Below are positions 16,996 through 27,801 of a stretch of 64,000 bases of DNA, piece by piece (position 1 is the stretch's first letter; every line of letters begins with the position of its first letter). Source of the DNA: Daejeonella sp. (lineage in GTDB: Bacteria > Bacteroidota > Bacteroidia > Sphingobacteriales > Sphingobacteriaceae). The notes under the pieces are model-generated. The model had not been told where the DNA came from, did not search any database, and saw only the letters and a list, made by a program, of their open reading frames with translations. The stretch lies in NCBI RefSeq assembly GCF_017495225.1, contig NZ_JAFEIG010000004.1, positions 1-64,000 on the forward strand, in the 5' to 3' direction. The position numbers were made by a program, and so were the translations under genes.

Positions 16996-17193
16996 ATGTC
17001 TGTTGCACTTCGCATTAAAGAAATCATTAAAGAAAAAAAGATACATCAAAAAGATTTAGCCCAACAAGTGGGTGTGTCTAAAGTAACTATGTCCTATTGG
17101 TGTAGTAACCAAACAATGCCGAGTATTGAAACATTGGGTTCAATTGCTAAGGTGTTGAATGTTAGAATTGCTGATTTAATTGTAGAAAACTAA
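16996..17193 (+). CDS. XRE-family helix-turn-helix regulator
   Basis: A 65-residue single-domain Cro/CI-type DNA-binding protein: IKEIIKEKKIHQKDLAQQVGV then SKVTMSYWCSNQTMPSIETL, a complete helix-turn-helix with its C-terminal helices. It starts 12 bp upstream of the DUF262-HNH gene on the same strand and probably controls that operon, as small XRE proteins (C-proteins) do for restriction genes. Confidence 0.88.
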   Translation: MSVALRIKEIIKEKKIHQKDLAQQVGVSKVTMSYWCSNQTMPSIETLGSIAKVLNVRIADLIVEN

Positions 17194-17205
17194 AATAATA
17201 TTTAA

Positions 17206-18558
17206 ATGGAAGAAAAGTACTTAACCCCTGATGAAGAGTTGGAAATTGACGAAGTTGGAGAAGATGATGCTGAATTAGATATTGAGGCAGGCCAAAGGAA
17301 AATAATTTGGCAAGCCAAGGATTTTTCAATTCGTGAGTTTTTAACGATGAAAAATGACGGAGAGTTAGTTCTGCAGCCGTTGTATCAGAGGAATTTCGTC
17401 GCAACAGACTCGATTGCGAGCAAACTTATAGAGTCAATTTTATTAGATGTCCCAATCCCCGTTGTTTATTTAGCCGAGGAGCAAGATGGAAGTTATTCTG
17501 TTATTGATGGTCAACAAAGATTAACGTCATTTCTCTCATTTCTTGAAGGAAAGTTTCCTGATACACGGCCATTTAAGTTATCGGGATTAAAGGTATTACC
17601 TGAGCTTAATCGTAAATCATTTACAGAATTAGATAATGAACTTCAAAAAAAGATAAGAAGTACCACAATTCACTCAATCATTATTAAAAAGGAATCTAAT
17701 CCTGATATCAAGTTCGAGATTTTTGAAAGATTAAATACAGGTTCTACAAAATTGAACGAGGATGAAATCAGAAATACTGTTTATAGGGGAAGTTATATTG
17801 AACTTTTATCAGAGTTAAGTGAAAATGCGGTGTTTCATGGACTGGTTAAAAAGGACAACTTCAAAAAAAGGATGATTTATAGAGGTATGATTCTTCGATT
17901 CTTTGCATTATCTGAAAAATCATATATCAATTACAAGTCTTCAATGAAACAGTTCTCAAACAAAGAATTGCGAGATAACAGAGACCTTTCGCTAAATAAG
18001 GTGAAAGAATATAGGGCACGATTTGAACATTGTTTAGACCTTGTTAAGGTGGTTTTTGGGGACATGGCATTTAGAAGATATAAGCCAGGAAATGATGGGG
18101 AGTCAGGAAAATGGGGAGAAACTCAAATTAATATGGCACTTTACGACATTCAAATGGTCGGTTTTGTTAATTTTAGTAAAAATGATGTGCTGGCGAAAGC
18201 AGATTTAATTAGAGAGGGATTGTTAGATTTAATGACAACCAACCAACAATTTAAAGAACAATTAATTTGGCAAACTTCAGATACAGAAGTCCTTAAAAAA
18301 CGATTCAGAACGTATATGGATATGTTAGATTCAATCATAGGTGACCCGCAATATTCTCAAAGAACATTTTCATATTCAGTTAAAGAACAACTCTTCAATA
18401 ATAATCCTTATTGTGCCATTTCAGGACAAAAGATTTTAGCAATTGAGGATGCAGAAGTTGACCATATTGTACCTTATTCTAAAGGTGGAAAAACCGAAAT
18501 TTCAAATGCTCAATTAGTACTTAGATATTTTAATAGAGCAAAGAGTGATAAATTATAA
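17206..18558 (+). CDS. DUF262 + HNH endonuclease protein (GmrSD-like, putative type IV restriction)
   Basis: A 450-residue protein. The N-terminal DUF262 domain (ParB/sulfiredoxin-like fold) shows YQRNFVATD (about residues 60-68) and the catalytic-type VIDGQQRLTSFL (about 102-113), which in GmrS is linked to NTP use. The C-terminus carries an HNH nuclease with CAISGQKI, VDHIVPYSKGG and NAQLV (about 405-440). GmrSD proteins cut DNA with modified cytosines such as glucosylated hydroxymethylcytosine. This protein joins a DUF262 domain to a plain HNH in one chain. Its XRE neighbour and type I RM downstream place it in a defense island. Target modification is inferred. Confidence 0.85.
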   Translation: MEEKYLTPDEELEIDEVGEDDAELDIEAGQRKIIWQAKDFSIREFLTMKNDGELVLQPLYQRNFVATDSIASKLIESILLDVPIPVVYLAEEQDGSYSVIDGQQRLTSFLSFLEGKFPDTRPFKLSGLKVLPELNRKSFTELDNELQKKIRSTTIHSIIIKKESNPDIKFEIFERLNTGSTKLNEDEIRNTVYRGSYIELLSELSENAVFHGLVKKDNFKKRMIYRGMILRFFALSEKSYINYKSSMKQFSNKELRDNRDLSLNKVKEYRARFEHCLDLVKVVFGDMAFRRYKPGNDGESGKWGETQINMALYDIQMVGFVNFSKNDVLAKADLIREGLLDLMTTNQQFKEQLIWQTSDTEVLKKRFRTYMDMLDSIIGDPQYSQRTFSYSVKEQLFNNNPYCAISGQKILAIEDAEVDHIVPYSKGGKTEISNAQLVLRYFNRAKSDKL

Positions 18559-18570
18559 TAACCAAAAGAT

Positions 18571-18963
18571 ATGAATTCAACAAATAATTCTGTTATTGAA
18601 TTTTACGTTAAAAATAATTTAACGGTAAGATTTAATCTTGAAAAAGTTACAAGTTTAATAAGTGACTTATTGAGTGAGGGAGATAGGGTAGTTTATTATA
18701 TTCCCGGAAACAAACTCACCTCTGAAATATTTTTTACCGTTGAGAAAGTAATAATAGCTCAAAGATTTGATGGAGAATGGGGAGGAGATTTAATTCTACC
18801 CTACAAAGAAATTCATAAGCTAAAAATAAAACGTCAAAACAAATTTTTATTTCTATTTAAGTTGGATTTAATGGTTGAATTAGAAGAAGTAACCTTTTAT
18901 GTAAAAAAATCTGAAGCGGATGATTTTAGAAAACTAATGTGGAATGTGTTTAAGGTTAAATAA
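18571..18963 (+). CDS. Hypothetical protein of the DUF262-HNH operon
   Basis: A 130-residue soluble protein, predicted mostly beta with a final helix (FRKLMWNVFKV), somewhat like a PH-type barrel (inference from pattern only). No motif with catalytic look is visible. It begins 12 bp after the DUF262-HNH gene and ends 25 bp before hsdM, so it may be co-transcribed with either. It could be an accessory or immunity-type subunit, but nothing in the sequence proves this. Confidence 0.6.
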   Translation: MNSTNNSVIEFYVKNNLTVRFNLEKVTSLISDLLSEGDRVVYYIPGNKLTSEIFFTVEKVIIAQRFDGEWGGDLILPYKEIHKLKIKRQNKFLFLFKLDLMVELEEVTFYVKKSEADDFRKLMWNVFKVK

Positions 18964-18988
18964 ATTATAGAAAACTAAACAACCCCTA

Positions 18989-20497
18989 ATGACTCAAGAT
19001 TTAGAAAAGACCCTTTGGGCAACCGCAGATAAACTCCGCAACAATATGGATGCTGCCGAATACAAACACATTGTACTCGGTTTAATTTTTCTAAAATATA
19101 TCTCTGATAGTTTTGAAGAACTTCATTCAAGATTACAGGGTGATAAATTGTCTGATGCTGAGGATAAAGATGAATACCTGGCAGAGAACGTATTCTTTGT
19201 ACCTCCAACAGCTCGATGGAAATATCTACAATTTGAGAGAGCCAAACTCCCAACCATCGGAAAAGATATTGATGATGCGATGGATGCCATTGAGAAGGAA
19301 AACCCCAATTTGAAAGGTGTTTTACCGAAAGATTATGCTCGTCCTGCATTAGATAAAAAACGATTAGGTGAATTGATTGACCTAATTGGAAATGTTGGTT
19401 TTTATGAACCTGGTCTAAATAGCAAAGACCTATTGGGTAGAGTTTATGAATACTTCCTTGGGATGTTTGCTGATGCCGAAGGAAAACGGGGAGGTCAATT
19501 TTATACTCCCGAAAGTATTGTAAAGTTATTGGTTGAAATGTTGGAGCCTTACAGTGGCCGTATCTATGATGGATGTTGTGGTAGTGGTGGAATGTTTGTG
19601 CAAAGTGAAAAATTCCTTCAAGCACACGGTGGAAGATTAGATGATATTTCTGTTTACGGGCAAGAGAGTAACCCAACTACCTATAAATTGGCAAAAATGA
19701 ACCTCGCTATCAGGGGAATTGATGCTAAAATTGAATTGGGTGACACTTTTCATAACGATAGACATAAAGACCTTCAAGTAGATTATGCCATCATGAACCC
19801 CCCATTTAATGTTTCCGATTATGGTGCTGAAACCTTACAGGATTCTCACTTGTGGAAATATGGTGTACCCCCTTCAGGGAATGCTAACTATGGATGGTTA
19901 CAATTAGTGATTAACAAACTAAGTCCAAGTGGAATGGCAGGTATTGTACTTGCAAATGGTGCCATGACTTCAAACTCTGGTGGAGAGAATGAAATAAGAA
20001 AGAATATGATTTTGGATGGTATGGTTGATTGTATGGTTGCCCTACCTACCCAATTATTCTTTAATACTCAGATTCCTGCCTGTTTATTCTTTTTGGCACG
20101 CAATAGAACCAACGGTAAATTCAGAAATCGTAAAGATGAAATACTCTTTATTGATGCTCGTAAATCAGGGGCATTAGTATCAAGAAAAAACAAAGCGTTT
20201 ACAGATGAGGATATCTCCAAAATCTCTGAGGTGTATCATAATTGGAGAAGTAAAGATGGAAACTATGAAGATATACAAGGTTTCTGCAAATCAGCCACAT
20301 TAAAAGAAGTTGAAGCGAACAACTTTGTTTTAACTCCTGGCCGTTATGTAGGAACTGAAGACGTAGAAGATGATGGGGTTTCATTTGAAGATAAGGTTGC
20401 AGTAATTTCTGAGAACCTAAAATCTCATTTTGAGAAATCCATTGAACTGCAAGAACGCATTAAACTTAACCTAAAAAAAGTGGGGATTGAGATATGA
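18989..20497 (+). CDS. hsdM: Type I restriction-modification system DNA methyltransferase (M subunit)
   Basis: A 502-residue N6-adenine methyltransferase. The N-terminal helical HsdM domain has VLGLIFLKYISDSFEE. GGQFYTPESIVKLLVE leads into SAM motif I IYDGCCGSGGMFVQ, and the catalytic NPPF motif is AIMNPPFNVSD. Length is typical. It methylates the site set by HsdS in the M2S complex and forms R2M2S with HsdR. Its stop overlaps the next ATG by four bases, so the AlbA_2/Schlafen-type gene is translationally coupled and likely functions with it. Confidence 0.95.
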   Translation: MTQDLEKTLWATADKLRNNMDAAEYKHIVLGLIFLKYISDSFEELHSRLQGDKLSDAEDKDEYLAENVFFVPPTARWKYLQFERAKLPTIGKDIDDAMDAIEKENPNLKGVLPKDYARPALDKKRLGELIDLIGNVGFYEPGLNSKDLLGRVYEYFLGMFADAEGKRGGQFYTPESIVKLLVEMLEPYSGRIYDGCCGSGGMFVQSEKFLQAHGGRLDDISVYGQESNPTTYKLAKMNLAIRGIDAKIELGDTFHNDRHKDLQVDYAIMNPPFNVSDYGAETLQDSHLWKYGVPPSGNANYGWLQLVINKLSPSGMAGIVLANGAMTSNSGGENEIRKNMILDGMVDCMVALPTQLFFNTQIPACLFFLARNRTNGKFRNRKDEILFIDARKSGALVSRKNKAFTDEDISKISEVYHNWRSKDGNYEDIQGFCKSATLKEVEANNFVLTPGRYVGTEDVEDDGVSFEDKVAVISENLKSHFEKSIELQERIKLNLKKVGIEI

Positions 20498-22161
20498 ATA
20501 ATTGGCAGGAAGATAGTAACATAGATTTCAAGAGCTTAAAAAAAGCATTGGGGCCTAAGTCAGATGTTGAATCCTTAGCTGAAACTTGCGTTTGTTTTGC
20601 AAATGCTCAAGGCGGCAAGTTGGTTATTGGTATAGAAAACAAAGAATCAGAACCACCAGCTAATCAGAAGATAAATATTGAAGAAATGAATAAAGTAGTG
20701 AGCAGACTTCGTTCATTGACAGATGGTGTTGGCTTAGTTAATCCTGAAATTATTAAACACAATAATGGAGGTGAATATTTTGCAATTAACATTTTACCTT
20801 CAACTCGTATTATTGCCACAACATCATCTGGAAAAGTATTTGTTCGTATTACTGACAACTGCTATGCTGTCAAAAGTGAAGAGTTAACCGACCTTGCAGC
20901 TGAAAAAAATGCCTTTCAATGGGAATTGGTAGTTGCTCAAAAAATAACTATACAACAAGCAGATGCAGAGCAATTTAATTTTTTCATTAATCAAATTCGT
21001 AAATCAAATAAAGTATCTGATTTTATTAAAGATAAATCAGATATTGAAATATTAGAACACTACCAACTACTTTCTCCCGATGGTTATTTAACCAACTTAG
21101 GCATTCTTTGGTTGGGTACACCAGCTCAACGAGCAAGATTAAGTTATCCTATCACTTTTCAATATTTGGTGTATAACGAACGTGAAGAAAAAATAAGAGA
21201 AAAAAAATATCATTTTCATCAATATAACCCTATGCAGTTATTATTGGAAATTGAAAAAGAAGCCGTAGAACTTACCTACTCATCTGAATTAAGCAATGGC
21301 TTATTTAGAGATACTATCCGTAACTATCCAAAAGAAGTGATTAGAGAACTTTTAATAAATGCTATTGCTCATAAACGCTACACAAGTTCAGGCGATATTT
21401 TTTTAGAGGTTTATCCTGATAGAATTGTATTTACAAACCCTGGCGGTTTACCTTTGGGCATTTCAAAGGATAATATCTTGCACGAAAGACAAAGACGAAA
21501 TCCTCACTTAATACAAACACTACATGACCTAAAATTAATGGAGGGTGAAGGCTCTGGTTATGACCTTGTGTATGAGAAATTAAGTTTGGATGCAAAACCA
21601 TTCCCTGAAATAGAGAGTACATTTAATAAAATGTCTGTTACTGTACAGTCTGGAATTATTGACGAAGAGGCATTGTCAGTCATTGATTATATCAAAAAAC
21701 ATTTTCAACTTACGCAAAAGGAAACAATCACTTTAGGTATAGTTGCTACAAGAAAGAAAATATTAGCTACACAGCTATCTGTGGCTTTGCAATTAAACCA
21801 AGAAGACAAACTCAAATATTGGTTAGGCTCTTTATTAGATAAAAATATATTAATTAGTAGAGGTGTAAAAAAAGGAACGGAATATTTACTCAATCCCGAT
21901 TTATTCTCCCAAGCAAAACTAAACCTTACTCCAAGTCTTAAAACCATTGAACCTCATAAATTAGAGGCTTTGATTTTAGAAGATTTAAAATACAATGGCA
22001 AAAGCGGTATGGTAGCAATTAAAGAACGATTAAACGAAGTTTATCCTGATGATATTCAAAAAATAGTGTACAAAATGGCTCGTAAGGGAATTATTGAGAA
22101 AGAAGGAGCAGATAAAAAAAGAGCATATTTTGTAAGCATAAAAAAAGCAAATGAAAAGTAA
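20494..22161 (+). CDS. AlbA_2 (Schlafen-type) DNA-binding/ATPase protein inside the type I RM operon
   Basis: A 555-residue protein of the AlbA_2/RecG-like transcriptional regulator group. The N-terminal AlbA_2 domain (about 1-130) reads DSNIDFKSL...ESLAETCVCFANAQGGKLVIGIENKE. The middle (about 270-370) has a GHKL-like ATPase part (VIRELLINAIAHKRYT, GEGSGYDLVYEKLS). The C-terminus has winged-helix-like segments. It overlaps hsdM by four bases and precedes hsdS, so it belongs to this type I locus. It may regulate the locus or act as a second defense component; which one is unknown. Confidence 0.88.
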   Translation: MNNWQEDSNIDFKSLKKALGPKSDVESLAETCVCFANAQGGKLVIGIENKESEPPANQKINIEEMNKVVSRLRSLTDGVGLVNPEIIKHNNGGEYFAINILPSTRIIATTSSGKVFVRITDNCYAVKSEELTDLAAEKNAFQWELVVAQKITIQQADAEQFNFFINQIRKSNKVSDFIKDKSDIEILEHYQLLSPDGYLTNLGILWLGTPAQRARLSYPITFQYLVYNEREEKIREKKYHFHQYNPMQLLLEIEKEAVELTYSSELSNGLFRDTIRNYPKEVIRELLINAIAHKRYTSSGDIFLEVYPDRIVFTNPGGLPLGISKDNILHERQRRNPHLIQTLHDLKLMEGEGSGYDLVYEKLSLDAKPFPEIESTFNKMSVTVQSGIIDEEALSVIDYIKKHFQLTQKETITLGIVATRKKILATQLSVALQLNQEDKLKYWLGSLLDKNILISRGVKKGTEYLLNPDLFSQAKLNLTPSLKTIEPHKLEALILEDLKYNGKSGMVAIKERLNEVYPDDIQKIVYKMARKGIIEKEGADKKRAYFVSIKKANEK

Positions 22162-22361
22162 ATCTAAAAAGAAAATAACATAAGTTATTGATAATGAGGT
22201 ATTTAATTTCGTTTCATCTAAAAGCAAATGAAAACAAAACAACAGTTCTTTAAAAAATAAATGAAATTTAAAATCAACGACAAAAATATTCAATTGACTA
22301 ACATACAGAATTTTATGTCATTTATTACGTCCTTGTTTTTTAAAATAAATAGTCAAAGATT

Positions 22362-23510
22362 ATGAGTGAGTGGAAAGAATATAAATTAGGGGATTTGGTA
22401 ACATTTCAAAGGGGTCATGATTTGCCTCGTGATGATATGAAGGACGGTGTATACCCTGTAGCTGGCTCAAATTCAATTATAGGTTATCATAATAAATATA
22501 CATCCGATTTCCCTGGTATAACCATTGGGAGAAGCGGAAATATTGGGAATCCACAGTTACACAAAACTAAATTTTGGGCACATAATACAACTCTGTTTGT
22601 TAAAGAATTTAAGAATGTAGACCCTATTTTCTTTTATTATCTTCTTAAAACTTTAGATTTTTCACAATTAAATTCAGGGAGCGCTGTTCCAAGTTTGAAT
22701 AGAAACTTTATTCATCCATTTAAAGTTGAAATACCGTCCTCCATCCCAACCCAAACCGCCATCGCAGAAATCCTCTCCTCTCTTGATGATAAAATTGAAC
22801 TCAACAATAAAATCAATTATGAATTAGAGACCCTTGCTCAAACCCTTTTCAAACAATGGTTTATTGATTTTGAGTTCCCAAATGAAAATGGAGAACCCTA
22901 TAAATCATCAGGTGGTGAAATGGTGGAGAGTGAATTGGGGGAGATTCCGAAGGGGTGGGAAGTGAATAGATTAAATGATATTGCTGATTGTTTTGATAAT
23001 AAAAGAATACCATTGTCTTCAATGGAAAGAAATGTCAGAAAAGGTAATTACCCATATTACGGAGCTGCATCCCTAATGGACTATATTGATGATTATCTGT
23101 TTGATGGTGTTTATATTCTAATGGGAGAAGATGGTTCAGTTACCGACAACACAGGGTATCCTGTTTTACAATATGTCTTTGGAAAATTTTGGGTAAATAA
23201 TCACGCACATGTTTTGAAAGGACGAAAAATATCAACTGAACTTGTTTTATGTTTATTAAAAAACACTAACATAAGTGATTTAGTAACAGGCGCGGTACAA
23301 CCAAAGTTAAATCAAGGTAATATGAATAAAATTTCAATCCCATTACCTAAGGATTTATTAATAATATCTGACCTTGAAAAATTAATTACAGAATATTACA
23401 ATCTCATTCGGAATAACATTTTGGAAATTAAAGAATTAGTTAACATCCGTGATATTCTTCTTCCAAAACTAATCTCAGGTGAATTAGAAATTAACGAAAT
23501 CAACAATTAA
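22362..23510 (+). CDS. hsdS: Type I restriction-modification specificity subunit (S)
   Basis: A 382-residue HsdS with two target-recognition halves. TRD1 (about 1-125, [15 protein letters not shown]) is followed by conserved region 1 ([22 protein letters not shown], a dimerising helix) and a [11 protein letters not shown] linker. TRD2 starts at [17 protein letters not shown] and ends in helix 2 with [13 protein letters not shown]. Two different TRDs predict a bipartite asymmetric site. It follows the AlbA_2 gene by 200 bp and its stop overlaps the hsdR start by one base. Recognition sequence cannot be read from sequence. Confidence 0.94.
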   Translation: MSEWKEYKLGDLVTFQRGHDLPRDDMKDGVYPVAGSNSIIGYHNKYTSDFPGITIGRSGNIGNPQLHKTKFWAHNTTLFVKEFKNVDPIFFYYLLKTLDFSQLNSGSAVPSLNRNFIHPFKVEIPSSIPTQTAIAEILSSLDDKIELNNKINYELETLAQTLFKQWFIDFEFPNENGEPYKSSGGEMVESELGEIPKGWEVNRLNDIADCFDNKRIPLSSMERNVRKGNYPYYGAASLMDYIDDYLFDGVYILMGEDGSVTDNTGYPVLQYVFGKFWVNNHAHVLKGRKISTELVLCLLKNTNISDLVTGAVQPKLNQGNMNKISIPLPKDLLIISDLEKLITEYYNLIRNNILEIKELVNIRDILLPKLISGELEINEINN

Positions 23511-26500
23511 TGGCAGCAGTAATATCCGAAGACCATATAGAACAAATCGTCATTCAAGAGTTTATTGAATTGGGGTATTCCTACGTCAATGGAGCAGATA
23601 TTTCACCTGATGGTATTGCCCAAGAACGAGAGTTTGATGAGGTAGTCTTGAAACAAAGATTACAAACTGCAATTGCTAAACTTAATCCGAATGTGCCTTT
23701 TGAAGCACAGGAAGAAGCCATTAAGAAAGTTCTTAGAACAGATAGCCCCAATTTATTTCAGAATAACTATCAGGTTCATAAATACCTAACCGACGGTGTT
23801 GATGTAGAATATAGAAAAGGAGACCGTATTGCAGGTGATAAAGTTTGGTTAATTGATTATGAAAATCCATCTAATAATGAATACTTGGTGGTTAATCAGT
23901 TTACCATTATTGAAAACAATATCAATAAAAGGCCTGATATCATCTTGTTTGTAAATGGTCTTCCATTAGTTGTTATTGAACTAAAAAACGCGGTTGATGA
24001 GAATGCGACGATACATTCTGCATTCAATCAATTACAGACCTATAAATCGGCAATTCCATCCTTATTCCTTTACAATGCCCTACTCATTATCTCAGATGGT
24101 TGGGAAGCTATGTATGGTTCTTTAACCTCACCAAAGCAATTTTTTGTGCCTTGGAAATCCATAGATGGGAATATAGTCGCAGATGAAGACATCCCCCAAA
24201 TGGAGGTGATGGCAAAGGGCATGTTGAATAAAAAAGTACTGACTGACCTTATCAGACATTATATCCTTTTCCATCAAAATAAAGAACAAATCACCAAGAT
24301 TGTCCCACGTTACCACCAATACTTTGCAGTAAATAAGGCTGTAGAAACTACAAAAACGGCTACAGCTATTGATGGAGACCAACGTGCAGGAGTAATTTGG
24401 CATACGCAAGGGAGTGGTAAAAGTTTGAGTATGGTTTTTTATGCGGGAAAATTAGTTTTGGCATTAAATAACCCAACACTTGTTATTTTAACCGATAGAA
24501 ATGACTTAGACGACCAGTTATTTGATACTTTTTCACAAAGTCAGGATATACTTCGTCAAACACCTGTGCAAGCAGAAAACCGTGATGACCTTAAAAAGAA
24601 ATTAAGTGTAACATCAGGAGGCATCGTGTTTACAACCATTCAAAAATTTCTTCCTGAGGTAATTGAGAAAATTGATATCGGCGAAGGGAAAACCAAAAAT
24701 ATTAAAGGTCAATTTGAATTACTATCAGACAGAAGAAATATTGTAGTTATTGCCGATGAGGCTCATAGAAGTCAGTACGACTTTATGGACGGATTTGCTA
24801 AACACATGAGGGATGCACTTCCAAATGCGTCCTTCATAGGTTTTACAGGAACCCCGATTGAGAATACCGATAAGAATACACAAGCCGTATTTGGAGATTA
24901 TATTGATGTTTATGATATACAACAAGCTGTAGAAGATGGGGCTACTGTACGGATTTTCTATGAAAACAGATTGGCAAAAATTAGTATCAGAGAGGAAGAT
25001 AAACCGAGAGTAGATGCTGAATTTGAAGAACTCACCGAGAGTGAAGAACAAGATGACCGTCAGAAACTAAAATCTAAATGGGCAAGATTAGAAGCCATAG
25101 TTGGTAATGAACACCGACTGGAACTAATTGCCAACGATATTGTCAAACACTTTGAAACTCGTAATGAAATATTAGACGGTAAGGCTATGATTGTGTGTAT
25201 GAGTAGACGTATTTGCGTGGATTTGTATGCCCAAATAATTAAAATTAGACCCGACTGGCATAGCGATGATGATAATGAAGGAACCATTAAAGTAGTTATG
25301 ACGGGTTCATCTTCTGACCCCTTAAATTTCCAACCACATGTTAGAAACAAAGGGAAACGGAAAGCATTGGGTGAAAGGCTTAAAGACCCTAAGGACACAT
25401 TAAAACTTGCTATTGTGAGGGATATGTGGTTAACGGGATTTGATGCCCCATCTATGCACACCCTCTATCTTGATAAACCTATGCAAGGACATAATTTGAT
25501 GCAAGCCATTGCAAGGGTAAATCGGGTTTATAAGGATAAAGAAGGTGGTTTAATAGTCGATTATATTGGTATTGCTAACGATTTGAAACGAGCCTTGGCA
25601 TTGTACACCGAAAGTGGAGGGAAAGGTAAACCTGCATTCGACCAAGAAGAAGCCGCATCAGTAATGATGGGAAAATATGAAATTGTGGCTCAAATGTTTT
25701 CAGAACAACCTACTGATAAAACCGTTCAAAAGGGACTGGACTATAAATCATTTTTCACCTTAACATCAAAGGAAAAACTATATTTCCCGATTAAGGCTGC
25801 CAATTATATTTTAGGATTGGAGAATGGAAAAGACAGATTTGTAAATTCGGTAACTGCGCTGTCTAAATCATTCGCCATATCTGTCCCCCACCCCTACACC
25901 ATAGATATTAGAGATGAGGTTGGATTATTTCAAGCCATTAAAGCTCGAATTGTGAAGGTTACCCAAAGTGGTAAAGGAAAGTCAGATGAAGAGCTAGAAA
26001 CAGCCATTAAACAAATTTTGTCTGACGCTATTGTATCCGATGAGGTGATTGACATTTTTGATGCTGCAGGTATAAAAAAACCTGATATTTCCATTTTATC
26101 TGACGAGTTCCTTGCTGAAGTTAAGGGAATGACACATAAAAATCTCGCTTTAGAGTTACTAAAGAAGTTGTTAAATGACGAGATAAAAACAAGAAACAAG
26201 GTAAACTTGGTTCAATCCAAGAAATTCTCTGAGATGTTAGATAGCTCTGTAAGAAATTATCAATATAACCTGATTACATCCGCACAGGTTATTGATGAGA
26301 TGATTCGACTTGCCAAGGAAATAAAAGAAGCCGATAGACGTGGAGAGGATTTAGGTCTTGATTTCAGGGAATATGCATTCTATTCGGCTTTAGAGGTTAA
26401 TGATAATTCGGTAGCAGTTTTGGGGGATGAAATACTCAGACATATTGCCCGTGACTTAGTTGATACCGTAAGAAAAAACACTTCAATTGATTGGACGGTT

Positions 26501-26701
26501 AGAGAGAATGTACAAGCCAAGATGAGGCTTGCGGTCAAGAAGATACTTCGTAAACACGGCTATCCACCTGATATGGAATTGAAGGCTACAGAGACGGTTA
26601 TTGAGCAGGCTAAATTATTGGCAAATGATTTTTCAAGGACTCAAACAGTTTATCCATTAAAAGGAGATGATAATTTATTTTTAGCTGCGGACAGTGAGTG
26701 A
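23510..26701 (+). CDS. hsdR: Type I restriction-modification endonuclease/translocase (R subunit)
   Basis: A 1063-residue HsdR. The N-terminal nuclease has the PD-(D/E)xK pattern RPDIILFV...[10 protein letters not shown] (about residues 140-165). The SF2 translocase shows Walker [16 protein letters not shown] box [18 protein letters not shown] and the C-terminal RecA motifs [20 protein letters not shown] and QAIARVNR. The helical C-terminus binds HsdM. It cuts unmodified DNA after ATP-driven translocation. Frames and motifs are intact, so the system should be functional. Confidence 0.95.
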   Translation: MAAVISEDHIEQIVIQEFIELGYSYVNGADISPDGIAQEREFDEVVLKQRLQTAIAKLNPNVPFEAQEEAIKKVLRTDSPNLFQNNYQVHKYLTDGVDVEYRKGDRIAGDKVWLIDYENPSNNEYLVVNQFTIIENNINKRPDIILFVNGLPLVVIELKNAVDENATIHSAFNQLQTYKSAIPSLFLYNALLIISDGWEAMYGSLTSPKQFFVPWKSIDGNIVADEDIPQMEVMAKGMLNKKVLTDLIRHYILFHQNKEQITKIVPRYHQYFAVNKAVETTKTATAIDGDQRAGVIWHTQGSGKSLSMVFYAGKLVLALNNPTLVILTDRNDLDDQLFDTFSQSQDILRQTPVQAENRDDLKKKLSVTSGGIVFTTIQKFLPEVIEKIDIGEGKTKNIKGQFELLSDRRNIVVIADEAHRSQYDFMDGFAKHMRDALPNASFIGFTGTPIENTDKNTQAVFGDYIDVYDIQQAVEDGATVRIFYENRLAKISIREEDKPRVDAEFEELTESEEQDDRQKLKSKWARLEAIVGNEHRLELIANDIVKHFETRNEILDGKAMIVCMSRRICVDLYAQIIKIRPDWHSDDDNEGTIKVVMTGSSSDPLNFQPHVRNKGKRKALGERLKDPKDTLKLAIVRDMWLTGFDAPSMHTLYLDKPMQGHNLMQAIARVNRVYKDKEGGLIVDYIGIANDLKRALALYTESGGKGKPAFDQEEAASVMMGKYEIVAQMFSEQPTDKTVQKGLDYKSFFTLTSKEKLYFPIKAANYILGLENGKDRFVNSVTALSKSFAISVPHPYTIDIRDEVGLFQAIKARIVKVTQSGKGKSDEELETAIKQILSDAIVSDEVIDIFDAAGIKKPDISILSDEFLAEVKGMTHKNLALELLKKLLNDEIKTRNKVNLVQSKKFSEMLDSSVRNYQYNLITSAQVIDEMIRLAKEIKEADRRGEDLGLDFREYAFYSALEVNDNSVAVLGDEILRHIARDLVDTVRKNTSIDWTVRENVQAKMRLAVKKILRKHGYPPDMELKATETVIEQAKLLANDFSRTQTVYPLKGDDNLFLAADSE

Positions 26702-26743
26702 TTTTTTGGAGATAGATAAGTTAGTTGAATAAAAGTTAATTAT

Positions 26744-27358
26744 ATGGAAGACTTTATATTTGAAAAGCCGAAGCATGGTTTTTTTGATGAGTTAGTAAGC
26801 TATTTTGCCTCAATATCTTCATTAGGAACAAACTTCGAACTACAAAAGACGGGAAGAGCAGAAAAATGGTTACCGGAACATTATTTAACTATCGAAGGAA
26901 TAAAATCAGTTACAAATTGTGAAATTAGATTTTATCCACATGATACATTAAATGAAATTTCAATTAATAGTTGGCCAAATAAAATCAGGTTACAAAAAGC
27001 TCCTTTAACAAAGAATATACCTGAACACCCTATTGTTTTAAATGGTATACAAAAATTGCATGGTTCAATGATACAATCTGCATTTATACATTTTTATGAG
27101 AGGTATGTATCTGAAGTAAAATTAAAATTTGGAGAAAATACGATGAATTGGCCAGCGGTTTGGAACTTTGGTAGAGTTATAAGAAATGCTTTCGCTCATG
27201 GAGGGGAAATAAAGATAGAAAATCCAAATTCTCCAAAAGTTTCATGGAGTTCATTAGAGTATGACTCCACTTTTAATGGCCGAAATATTATGTATAAAGA
27301 CATTACACCTGTTGAAACAATTTTTCTTATGGATGAAATGGATAAACAAAGGAGATAG
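26744..27358 (+). CDS. Hypothetical protein, possible HEPN-like fold
   Basis: A 204-residue protein following hsdR by 42 bp on the same strand. I do not recognise it as a whole. The segment GRVIRNAFAHGGEI (about residues 148-161) has R-x4-H with the Asn after Arg, the shape of the HEPN ribonuclease catalytic motif. The surrounding helices would fit. The rest is not diagnostic. It could be an accessory toxin or RNase in the defense locus, or an unrelated protein with a chance motif. Confidence 0.6.
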   Translation: MEDFIFEKPKHGFFDELVSYFASISSLGTNFELQKTGRAEKWLPEHYLTIEGIKSVTNCEIRFYPHDTLNEISINSWPNKIRLQKAPLTKNIPEHPIVLNGIQKLHGSMIQSAFIHFYERYVSEVKLKFGENTMNWPAVWNFGRVIRNAFAHGGEIKIENPNSPKVSWSSLEYDSTFNGRNIMYKDITPVETIFLMDEMDKQRR

Positions 27359-27801
27359 GAATCCTATACCAAAATCATCTTAGCAAAATAACAGATGTAA
27401 TATTAAGTTTAACGGTAGTTCCCCAAATAAACTTTTGTGCAAAAACTGTCTTTTCGTACTTCAATATTCGCCAGTCGTCAAAACTTTATTATAAGCATAT
27501 TCTGCTATCTACTTAGTAAGTCAGCTTAGTTATAGGAATTTAATACTTAAAAATTTCCAACCGTAGATTTACATCAAAATAAACGAATGTACTATTCAAT
27601 ACAGATTTAGTTTAAATTAAATCGGTAATCTGTCGTTTTTAGAAGGTTTCTATTGGTAACCTTTATTTTGAGATAGATATTTTAATACAAGTTATTCAAG
27701 CTCTTAATTATTAAAAAAACGATTTTTGATTATCCTTTAAAATAATAAAACATCCCAAAAAACTAGTTAATTTCGGGAAATGAAATAATTTTTTACCTCG
27801 A
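27359..27801. other. Gene-free AT-rich stretch
   Basis: About 440 bases without a credible ORF in any frame. I see no MITE termini, no palindrome comparable to those further right and no strong hairpin with a T-tract. It presumably holds the end of the type I transcript and the promoter of the HNH protein. Confidence 0.45.
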
